Positions 37,801-49,800 of a DNA stretch of 62,000 nt are shown one piece after another (the first letter of the stretch is position 1; every line of letters starts with the position of its first letter). Origin of the DNA: Nemertoderma westbladi (taxonomy: Eukaryota; Xenacoelomorpha; Nemertodermatida; Nemertodermatidae). The notes below the pieces were generated by a model that worked only from the letters and a program-made list of their open reading frames with translations, had not been told where the DNA came from and searched no databases. A program made the position numbers and the translations under genes. Location: contig JAUCBJ010005393.1 in assembly GCA_032718475.1 (NCBI GenBank), positions 1 through 62,000 on the forward strand, read 5' to 3'.

Positions 37801-40800
37801 CCATCATGGTAAACATAATCATGATGGCCATGATGGTAAAGACGGTCATGATGGTAAACATAATCATGATGGTAAACATAGTCAAGATGGTAAAGATGAT
37901 CATGATGGTAAACATAATCATCATGGTAAACATAACCATCATGGTAAACATAGTTACCAATGTTGGTCTTTGGTCGAAACAGGTAAATGCGAATCTGATC
38001 CAGACTACATGAAACACAGATGCCCCAAAATTTGTAAATTATGCCGAGATGAAAATGAATGTGCTAATGAGGCCCACAATTGTCACTACAATGCAAACTG
38101 CACAAATACAGTGGGTCATTTTTCTTGTGCATGTCACACAGGATATACTGGTAATGGTGTGCATTGTAAAGGTAAGAAAAACATAGTAATTATAAAAAAT
38201 AAATATATCTTGTAGGTAGCTATTTTTATTAAACATAATATTATTAATACTAATAATTAATATTATTAAAAATTTTCAATTTCAGTTTTGGAATAAATAT
38301 CTGATTTCATATTAAGGGAGTACTAATGTTTTACTATTTAAAATTTACCTCGATACAGTACATATCTTGTGATATTCAGATTGAACTTCCTCAACATTTT
38401 GAACATAATGTAGAGAAACATTATTGTAACTCATTGAACTAGAATTATTGAAAAAAATTAATAACTTCCTTAATGGCACGCGCGCATTCTTTGGTGCGAA
38501 CTACTCCTTGGTGGGATGCGTGTAAACATGCTAGAATATAACTTCGTTTTGCTTGTGGTACAACCAGGTGTGGTCCGTGCAGCACAAGGCCGTCCTCAGT
38601 GGATAGATAATTGCAAATTGACTTGAACATCGAACAAATTGCGGTGCTGTGTCAATATCTGTATATCCACATAGTATTTGTTCTATAAGGACGGCGTTTG
38701 TATCTTTTGGATCTGCAACTCATATATTCCCGAATACATCAGCTATGTGATCAGAGTTAAGTTCGTTAATGTTGACACCAACTATTCCTGCTTGGATTGC
38801 GGTGAGAGGTCTCCGTGTCTGGGACGTCTACTGGCGACTGACTAGAGGCAATCTGCAATGATATGTTTTTATCCCGGTTGCCATTTAACAGTAAACTGAT
38901 ATTTAGATTGTAGAGTTGCTTTGAAACGTTGCGCGTTTTGAAGCGTTGTCTACTTGGTTTAACGTATAACTATTAAATATGGGTAAAAGTGGTCTATGGT
39001 CTGTTATAACTTCGCATGGGGGTAGCCCGGCAAGATAATATGGCATTTAGAGATCGCTTATTTAATTGCTAATGCCTCGAGTTCTATTACCGCCCATTGT
39101 GACTCAGTGTCGGTAATTGACTACCAAATGTTTAACCGCCATTCATTGTTGTCCTTTTGTAATAGGCTGTGCCCGAGGCCGTGTAGGCCGCTGGCGTCGG
39201 TTTTGAGTCGAGTTTCGTGGGAGGGATCGTATATCACCAGTATCGTAGGTTTACTTAATTTGTCTTTCATATTATTAAATTCGTCTGTATAGGTTCCACC
39301 CCATCTGAATTCGTTTTTTGTTTTAAGTAACTCCCGCAATGGACCTGCAGCCCAGCTGATTTCGGATGAGAATCCGTCAATCCTTTGGAGGTCGGAAATG
39401 TTACTCGGATTGGGAAACTCGGTAATGTCTTTGAGTTTATTGGGGTCGGCGTGGATACCATCGTCAGAAACTAAGTAGCCAGCGAATTTAACTTGCGCTT
39501 TAGCGAATTTAAATTTATTTGGGTTTAAGGGGTTTCCGGAAGTTCTACAACGTTCTAGAACCTGCCATACTCGCTCGATATGGTCGTTTAGGTTGTCGTC
39601 AAAGATTAAAATGTCGTCAACAATCTTGCGAACGTTTTTTTAAACCTTCGAGGAAGAGTATCCCCCCAGTTTAGGAATTTCTTCCAAAAATCCCGGTAAC
39701 CAAGGTATTGTTGTGGGAAAATGTCCTGCTCCCAACTCAAACTAGAGAATGTTTCCTAATAGAAATGTTTCCATTATCATTAATGTACGTTAATAAAATA
39801 CTTCTACTCTATGCGTTATGTAGTCATACAATAGGATAAGCTTCTATTCGTATTCTTCTTAGTTTACTGTTAGCGGATCCAATTCTTTGCACCACCCAGT
39901 GGAAAATGGGGAAAGTGGCGATTTACCAATTATGTTCGGCTATGTGATATTAGCAATATAATATCACATACCGACACACTGGGGCAATATACATTTCCAG
40001 CCACAGGGAGAGATGCCAATTCATCTCAGGACAGAAGCTAGCATACAGGCCGAAAGGGAAACATGGGCTTGGCCCGTGGAAAGATAGATCAGCAAATGGT
40101 GGGGCGAATTACTATCAATTAAGCGCGCATTCATTGGATAGGCCAAAGTAGCTAGGAGTTTATTGTGTGTAATTATAATATAACCGTTACCCATATTAAT
40201 TGTGCCTTCAGTTGGCTATGTAGAAGTGTAGAAGTCACACGGTTTTTAACTGTTGTCGTTGGCCATGCTATTATTGTAATCTGAATTGTGCTATATTAAT
40301 AATCTAATATTACGAACAACTGCAACTATAAATCTCAGTTAATCATTCGGCCTCCAGCCTTTCAGAACTGTCACAGCCTTTCAGTAGCCAAGCAGATGCG
40401 GCAGCGCATATTTCCCAAAACTTACTCACACATACCAGTCGGGATCTACACCAACTCAGATCCCCTCACAGTTAAAAACCTACGACAACACTGAGATTAG
40501 ATGTGACGACACGCCAATGAACAACAATGAGCGAACGAACGCCCGAGGATTCGGAGAAGGGAGGAAGTCCACCACGCACCCCGAGTGACAGAGACCAAAC
40601 GATTCTGGAGGCGGCGACGAGGCGGTACCGACCCGCCATACCGGATTCGCCGAGGAGAGATGGTTTGGTTGTTGAGGAAGAGGGTGGTAGAGTACAAGGA
40701 GAGGAGAGACGCGAGTCGGCACGGGAGCGGCGATAGAAGTACCGGAGTCGCCAGCCAACCAGTGGCTAAAGGCAGCGAGCGGCCCACCGGAATGGCAACA

Positions 40801-43800
40801 GTGGGGCTGATGGTACCATGCCAGACGAGGAGAGGAGGCAAAGGAGTTCAGGAGGAGGACATCGGGATGAGTGATGGCCTACAACGTGGATACAATGCGA
40901 CAAGGAAGATGCTCATAAAGATTCTAACACTGGAGGAAAGGTAGACGAGCCCATTTTCACTACCTAGTCCAATTTGGACAGGCGGAACTGGCGAGTGAAA
41001 GGGCGAGAGGGGTCGCAACAGAACTGTTTGAATTGTGGTGATCTGAGGTAATGCCGTATGGTGTAGTGTACATAGGGCCTTATCTAGTGGATGCACGGGG
41101 GATTAAGTTAGTGGGATTGCGCTGCATGACGCCGAACCCGAGGTTAACCCCGATGATTCGGTGTCGTTCGTTAGTAAAACCACCAGCAGGCACGATAAAA
41201 TTAGTAAATCTAACAGGCAACAGGAGTCCGTCGTAACCGAAAAGTCTGCTACACCCTCCACGAAAGCAAGAAGGGTGTTAGAGATAGATCTGGCGTGTCA
41301 GCTAGACATGGTCGCATTGGAAAAAAAGGAATTCGAGAGACAGCTGGATAAGGGGACTGCGTTATTAGAAAGGGAAAGGCAGTTAGCGAGAGAGTGTAAA
41401 GAGAGGGCCGAAAAGGTGTTGAGAGATTATAGAGAGCGAGACGCGAGAGATGCAAAGAGGGTTGAGAGAGAGGCGAACGAGTGCAAAGAGCGAGACGCGA
41501 GAGAGACAGAGAGGGTTGACGATACGTTTAATAGGAATGTTAATATTAATAATACAGTAGTTGATAACTCTAATAATAACAATAATAATAGTCCAGATGT
41601 TGGTGCGACAAATAATCAAAGTAATTTAAATAATAATGTTAGTAGTGGTACGATAAATAATAATATAATAAATAATCCTGGTGTAACTAACCAAAATGAT
41701 AATATAGCAATAATTGTGGTGAAACAAATAGTGGTATAATTAATGTAAACATTAGGGAAGCAAATAATTCGCGAGGCCTACAAGGCCATATCAATAGAAG
41801 TGAAAAAAAATTAAATTTAAAATATTTGGTCAGGGTCTTCAAATTTTATTGCAATTTTCAAATTTGTTTCAAAATTTGAAAAATACTGGCTATGCCAAAC
41901 ATTTTTAAAAATACCCAAGGTAGGTTATGATTTTAAAACACGGGTGATGTTAATAGAAGTTAAAAAAAATGCTAATTTGTAATATTTGGTTGAGGTCTTC
42001 AAATTTTACAGAGATTTTCAAATTTTTCAAAATTTTGAAAAATACTGGCTGTGCCAAACATTTTTTCAAAATACCCAAGGTAGGTTATGATTTTAAAATA
42101 CGGATTATATCAATATAAGTTAAAAAATATAAATCAAACGTATTTGGTCGGGGTCTTCCAATTTTATAAAGATTTTCAAGTTTTTAAAAATTTTGAAAAA
42201 TATCAATGAAAAATTATGATTTTAAAGTACAATTTATATCAATAGAATTTAAAAAATTAAATTTAAAATATTTTGTTCGGTATTTTACATATTTTATTCA
42301 GATAATTGTAAAACACATTTTTTAAAACACATATAAGACCTATAAATGACGCGAATTATATGTTTGTACAGCATTAAGGAGTCGTTTACCATATTCGGGG
42401 TGGTCTAATGCTTTATAATGCCTTATAATTGTCCCACGTCAAAGCAGAATCTCTATGGACCCACTCGGATGACTGTTCACTCCAAGGACCAAGACACTGT
42501 TCAACAAAGACACAGAATTCAGAAATATGATGGAATACGGCATGTACTTTAGGTGTAACCGAAATACCAAGAGCCATGTATTTCAATTTAAAATCCTCAA
42601 TGCAGTCTTCGAATTGTGGATTCAAATGTGTGCTGTAGCAAGACGTAACAACCGAGTTAAAGCTCTGGAAAGCAGCGACATATGGTTTGCAAGATGGTGG
42701 CCCCAACTCGTCCAGCTTCCCTGTCTTCTGTAGAAGTCGCCGGCAACTGTTCCCTGTAAAACAACCCCCATGCATTGCTTCACGTTGAACATAGCAGACT
42801 TTTAGCCATTCTTCGCTCTCAGGCCAAACCTGCTGAAGGCCGTCATACATGGTTTTGAACGGACCTGTGAGAAGATGAAGTTCTGGGGGTGGAAACAAAT
42901 GAAGAATCGGGGTTGATAGATCTCTACCATGGATGATGGGAGGGTGGATGGCATTGTCAAACGCCTTGGCGTCATTCCTGTTCCGGCCTGGACAGGCAGA
43001 TGGTGATCTACCAATGGCTAGTCAGGAGTAGAGTGTTCTCATGTCCACTCTGAGTGCACTTCACTGCGACCTGCACCTGGCAGCAGGGGTACAGGGTATG
43101 ACCCAGCAGATGAGCTGCACAGCCAATGGTGGGTCATGTGCGCCAGAGTAGATATGGGTGATGGGCCTCATATCTGACTCCACTGCGACACCCACCCTGT
43201 GGAATGGCAAACAAGGGTGCGGTATTTGCCCCGAGAGCTGACTCGACAAAAAAGCACCCCCCAACCCCCACTATGGATTACATTAGTAATGCGGAGGTCC
43301 AGCCACTAGAAGCCAGTGGAATTACCGGACACAATCAGCCTCACAGGCATCAGTTATCTCCTAACCGGCTGCCTGTCTCACCCCCTACTGGAGAGAGAGC
43401 AGCCAACAATTCGTTGAGTCCCTTTCCTAATGACCTTTCTGGCCCAAACCCTGGGTCACCAGGAGGCCAGATTGTGAGGTGGAGAGGGATTCTGGAATTG
43501 GAGGCTACGCTCATGTTCCACCCCGACCGACAAAGCCATTGGAGACAAGTCACTAGACTAGCATCAGTAAACACCCTAACACTCGGGTCCCCAATGCGAC
43601 AAGGTGAGCTGACTGCCTTGGCAGATAGGCTTTCTCTTAGTGCAGTGTGTGTTCAAGAGCGCCGAATGCAGACTGGACAGACTGAGGTTCTGATTTAGGT
43701 GGGGTGCGATTGGTGACTCGCCCTCGCGTCAGCAGATGATAGTGGCAATGGTGGAATTGGTCTATTGATTAATCCAACTGCACATGCAGCATTGGACTAA

Positions 43801-46800
43801 ATAGACCAAATCTCTAACCACATCATCCGTTGTCACTTCTCATGTTCTCGAAGACTGGTTAAGAAGTTTCCTAGGGTGGTTCTGATTGTGTGCTACTCTC
43901 CAACTAGTGTTGCCCCCATAGAGGAGGTGGAAAATTTCTACCACAATCTACAAGCAGCTACTGATGGAGTGGATCAGCATGCATTCTTAACATTCCTGGG
44001 AGACTTTAATGCAAGTCTGCATCAATCACCTACATCGCCCTGGGTCTATAGCAATATTGTTAACCGAAATTCCGTCCATCTTCAGAATTTTATCTCTGGA
44101 AATGGATTGTTTTCGGCTGGAACCCAGTTCAAGAAGCGAACTGGAAAGCTATGGACTCATAGTGGACCCAGTGGTTACAAGTCCCAGATAGACCATATTC
44201 TGTTTCGTAGGAAATACAGTAGCTCTATACATGACTGTAATGCATTTACACTTCGACCCTTCTCCAGTGATCACCGCCTTATTGTGGCCTAGGAAAGACT
44301 TAGTCTGCCTGCTAGCAGAACAACGAAATCTGCCTTGCCGTGGCATGACTGGTCCTCTCTGTTGCAACAGCCAAGTGTGATATCCAGCTTCACACTACAG
44401 CTGAGCAACAGGTATGATGTTCTTTCCTCTGAGGCGGCAGATCACTGTGAGGGCTATAATGCCTTCACAGAAGCAGTTAAGTTAGCAGCTGCAGAAACAG
44501 TTCCTGTATACCCTCGAAACAGGAAAAGGGTCCCCTGGACTGACAACAAAATTCAGAAGTGCCGAAATGACCTCTATAAGGTGCAGAAAGTGTCCCGACT
44601 CAAACAGACTACAGCAGCCAAGAATGCAGATAAGGCTGCATCTAGGTCCCTGAACAGTCAGTACTCTGTTAATCTACAGGAGCTAATAAACCAACAGGTT
44701 GATGCCATCAATGATGCTGATGACAGCAGGTAATCATCCCAGGCATGGAAATCGATCAACTTGCTTTTTCTGGGCGGAAAAGCCAACCAAACACCAAGGT
44801 TAAGGCTGAATCACCAGCTGATCGCCTCAATGGTTGGACGGCCCACTTTGAAAAGCTCCTCAATAATGACAGGGGCCTGATAACTTTATAGAAGTAAACG
44901 TGTCTGAGTCTATACTCCCAGATATTCCCATTGGCGGAAGCAGGACAATTCGGTCCCAGACAATTCGGTCCGGACAATTCGGTCCCGGACAATTCGGTCC
45001 CGAACAATTCGGTCCCATTAATTTTGTGTTTTGGGACCGAATTGTCCGGGACCGAATTGTCCAGATAGTGACTAGGACAATCTGGTCCCAAAACATGTTA
45101 ATTAATGGGACCGAATTGTCCGGGTCCGAATTGTCCGGGACCGAATTGTCCGGGACCGAATTGTCCGGGACCAAATTTAATTGGTACTATATAATGGTGA
45201 ATGTTCTAGAACCTTAATATATTTTATTACATGGTAGCTAGTGTTTTTTTTACTAGCTAGAATTTTTTTTAAATTTAATAATTAAATATTTTTTAAACTT
45301 CCAAAAATTCTAGCAAGTAAATAAAACTAGCTACCATAAAAAATATCTCTACTAATGTTCTAGAACATTCACCAATATCAAAAAAGCACTAAAAAGTTGC
45401 TATCAGGAACCGGACAATTTGATCCCGAACAATTCGGTCCCGGACAATTCGGCCCCGGACAATTCGGTCCTAGGACAATTCGGTCCCGGACAATTCGGTC
45501 GCGGACAATTCGGTCCCATTTATTTAGTGCTTTGGGACCGAATTGTCCGGGACCGAATTGTCCGGGACCGAATTGTACGGACCGAATTGTCCGGGGCCGA
45601 ATTGTCCGGGACCGAATTGTCCTACATCCCCATTGGCGATATCTCCTTTGTAGAAGTGAAGGCTGCTGCAAAGAGCATTAAGACCAATCGTGCCAGTGGA
45701 GTAGATGGTGTTCCCCCTTAGGTCTTTAAAATACCGGAGTGTTTAAAGCTCATCTATCCCATCATAGTAGACATGTACCGAACAACAAGAGTCCCACGAG
45801 AAATGAAAACAAATAAGTTGGTGCCAGTTCCCAAGAAGGGCAACCTAACACCATATGGATCTTTTCAGGGAATCTCATTGATCTCGATTGCTGCAAAGCT
45901 ATACAATAGTATTCTATTAAATCGCATCAGGGATCCCATTGAGAGACTGCTCTGTGGAAATCAGAATGGGTTCCGTAAAGGCGATGGAGCCCATTGTGGC
46001 ATTTAGAAGGATAATTGAAGAGTTATCAAAAAACAAAGACAGGCATCTAGCTGTTATCTTTGTTGACTTCTTCAAGGCCTTTGATTCAGTCTCTCGCTCA
46101 CATATGTTCAGCATACTTTCACTATATGGGATTCCTGATGAAATTATTGCAGCAATCAGATCACTATATGATGGTTCGACAACATTTGTGTCTACTGTTG
46201 ATGGTTACACAGAACCATTTGAAGTGTTATGGGGCGTCCTCCAGGGAGACACACTTGCACCATTCTTGTTCATAATTGTGGTTGACTATGTTCTATGCAT
46301 GCCCTTAGATCATCATAATGATGATGGGGTGATGATGATAACTCCACCTACTGGCTCCAGAAGTCGAGGAAATCATGCCAAGTACCTAACTGATCTAGAC
46401 TTTGCTGATGACTTAAGATTATTCTTAGAATCACTAGAGGGAGGCCAACGGCTTCTCAGCTCATTAGAACAGGCTGCTTCTAGTGTTGGTCTTTTTATTA
46501 ACTCCAGAAAGACCAAAATTTTGACAGTTAACTTTGAAAGTGATCAGCAAGTCTCTGATCGGATGAGCATAAGCTCAAAGGATGGCATGCTTGAGCATGT
46601 GGATGACTTCTGTTACCTGGGATCATGGATCCGGAAGTTAGGTGAGGACCTTCGAATACGTAAGGGAAAGTCATGGGCAGCCTTGAATAGGCTTTCCAGG
46701 ATTTGGAAGTCACCGAGAATTAATCGGAAACATAAGGTCCGATTATTTACAGCAGCAGTAGTTCCAGTACTCCTCTATGGGAGTCCATGCTGGGCTCTAA

Positions 46801-49800
46801 CTGCTGAGGACACCAAATCTCTGGATGGCACATTCACAAGAATGCTATGCCGGGTTCATTGTGTCAAGTACAATGCACACATCTCCAACCAGACACTATA
46901 TAACATTGGAGGTGTCTCATTGGTTCCCCCAAGCTTGACACTAGAACAAAATCGCCTCTGCTTTGCAGGACATTGCTTTCGCCGTGAGGACCAGCCAGTG
47001 CATAATCTTGTACTTTGGCAACCTCATGGAGTGAATAAGCATGGTGAACAGCCTATGACTTTCTTGAGACGCATCTTAAAGGACACTGGCCTTGAAGATG
47101 CGGATGATCTAGCAAATGTCATGGGTGATAGGGAGTTGTGGCGGTGCAATTTTGTTGACAAGCCGGCACAGCATTCTTAAAAATGCAGCTGTAATGCAGC
47201 ATGCCGATTTTTTATTTTATTTATTGAGGAACTCAGGTGCGCAGAAAGATAATAATGTGGCGACTTAGTCGGTACTGGGTTTGTTACTCAGTTTTGTGAC
47301 GGTTAACCAGTCCTGCCATGCCAGTTCCCACCGTTTGAAATCTTTATGTGAGACGCCATCCTCGAGAACGTCTGGTGAGCGCACTGTAGCTTTATGGGTA
47401 CCCCATTTATTGCCGTTCCTTGATCCATTATCTGCTATTCCGACTGTCCCCATCCCTGTTCCGGTACCAGCATCATAAGCAGCATTCATCATCACCATGA
47501 TGGTGTTGGAATGTTGGTCTTGCTGGTCCCTTAATTCCATAAACGTTGTCTGTACAAACGCCATCATATCGGATTGTGTTTGGATGGGTGATGTGATATG
47601 TTTTGTTGGAAGTCGGTACTGTCGTTTGTTAGGAAGTTACAGAGATGTTTGCATAACACTTTAGTTGAAGTTTTATCCCTGTATTCAATACCTGCGTTAT
47701 CGAGGTGGATTTTTATTTCCTCGCGGTTCATAGATTCCACATCGGGTGGTTCGAGATCCAGGGTATCTTCCAAAGACTGCACCATGTTGTGTATACAAAT
47801 ATGAATCAAAATAATATGATAATGATATGATATAATGAATGAATGATATGATAATGTATAATATCAACAGACACCCAGTACACAATACGATTATAAGGGA
47901 CTAGGTCCGAGTGCAGTACAGCAGTACAGATAACCTATATGCCAAGCTATATGCTGAATAAGATATTTATAGGCCTATGTAAAATCTAGCAGTTGGTATC
48001 AGTAATGCAATAGTAATATACAACAGTATAGTACTAATACTGTAGTTTGGTTTTTGTCATGTGTTGTCTCCAGCTAATACACAATGCCAGCCTTAATAGT
48101 TTTTTTTACAATCATCGAATTTGTTGTTCAAGTGATTTCGTCGGCCAATTTGTCTAACAATGTCTAGCCAATTTTAAAACTGTGTATGGTTCAAAAGACC
48201 TTGGTCTTCAGGTGCAGTCTGAATTCCAGATGCGTTCCAGATCGCAAGCATTCCCTGGGATAGGTCTGAATTCCAGATACGGTATCCATTTTTGTCATTT
48301 TTATAATCCACAGTAGTCAGGCTTCCTTTAATTAATAATATTATCTGGATATTTGCTTATTGTAAAGTCAGTGTCAATGACTGTATGATCAGTCTTATTC
48401 GATCTTCTTATTCGAGGGTCGCCAAGATCTTCACGTGTTATGGCTCGGCAGTCCTTATCCAAAACAATTATGAATAGTAATGGAGCCAAACCAAAGTACA
48501 GGCGTACTATATACAAGGCCATGCCATCGAGTTAACTGGGGTCGGTGACTGGGGGCAAGAATTTTTCTACAACAATTTTATATTTTGTTAAGGGGAGAAT
48601 TCTATAAATTTTCATTTGCTGCAACTTGGTCAATGGACGTAATTGAAGCATCCTCGTTAACTAAAATGCTAAATTTTATGGTAGCTAGTGTTTTAGGTAG
48701 GTTTAGCTAGTAATTTCGACAGAAGTTCCAACATCCTACTTCCCTCTATAAATATTTTGTAGTAGCTAGTTCTTGTTACTTTTTGTATAGAAAATGTTCC
48801 AGAAGATGTTAAAAAAATTATGTTCTAGAATAAATATTTTTTGTTCTAGAACATTTTTTAGAAAAAAATCTGGATTCTATTTAAAACGCATGGAATCGTT
48901 CTAAAACTTGTTTATAATCAATAAAAAAAAATATGAAAAACAATATTGTGAAAAAAATTTTGAAATTTTTTTTTATTGATTTTAAACACTTTTTAGAACG
49001 ATTCCATGCGTTTTAAATAGAATCCAGATTTTTTTATAAAAAATTTTCTTGAACAAAAAATATTTATTCTAGAACATAATTTTTTTAACATCTTCTGGAA
49101 CATTTTCTATACAAATAGTAATAAGAACTAGCTACTACAAAATATTTATAGAAGAAAGTAGGATGTCGGAACCAGTGTCGAAATTACTAGCTAAACCTAC
49201 CTAAACACTAGCTACCATAAAATTTTGTATCTTACTTAACGAGGAGGCATCAATTACGTCCATTGATCAAATTGCAACAAATGAAAATTTATAGCTATAT
49301 AACTCTCCCCATATCAAAATATCAAAGTGTTGTAAAAAAAATCTTGCCCCCAGTCACCGCCCCCAGTTAACTCGATGGAATGGCCTTGTATATCGTACGC
49401 CTTGCTTGCAGTACACCAGCAAGGTTTGGGAAGAACCCCATCTCACCAATGTTCTAGAACGGGTTTATTTATCAAATAGAATAAATGTACACCATAACCC
49501 TTAATACAACAACCATTTTTAGGGGGTCGGAGCCCCCCCCCCATAATTTTTTTCAAATTTCAATAAAATGCTACGAAATTTGGTATGATGATAGATCGAT
49601 GTAAAGTAAAGTAAATTTTCTTCGGCTGCTAGGCCAGGGATTACGCACAAAGTCTGACGACTTATTTCCAGTGCGGTCCCCCCAGAACTTTACTCCCCAG
49701 AGGAAACTCCAGTACTCATATAGCTACTATTTAATGATGCAAGGCAGAGATGCGCCCTGGCTGGCATTCGTGCCGAAACGAAAACTGCCCTGGCCCATGT

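Larger units (their letters stand above)
43015..47225 (+). mobile_element. APE-type LINE copy 2, long but broken; inserted into a Gypsy gag
   Basis: From a 5' region near 43015 to the 3' end ATGCCGAT at ~47209, then a (TTTATT)n-type tail. Endonuclease, linker and RT are present in order. It is interrupted by a 692-base MITE at 44937-45628. Right after the tail the Gypsy gag frame begins on the other strand, so the LINE landed in it. The 5' end is not sharply defined. Confidence 0.7.

Noticed and set aside
35984-38017. Long minus-strand and shifted plus-strand open frames over the His/Asp repeat
   Set aside because: They are by-products of a stop-free 18-base unit. Only the plus frame starting at 35988 has splice sites, conserved cysteines at both ends and continuity with neighbouring exons.
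47993-48002. TGGTATCAG as a retrotransposon primer binding site
   Set aside because: Matches only part of the initiator-Met tRNA type site, on the wrong strand for the adjacent Gypsy gag, and no LTR end lies next to it.
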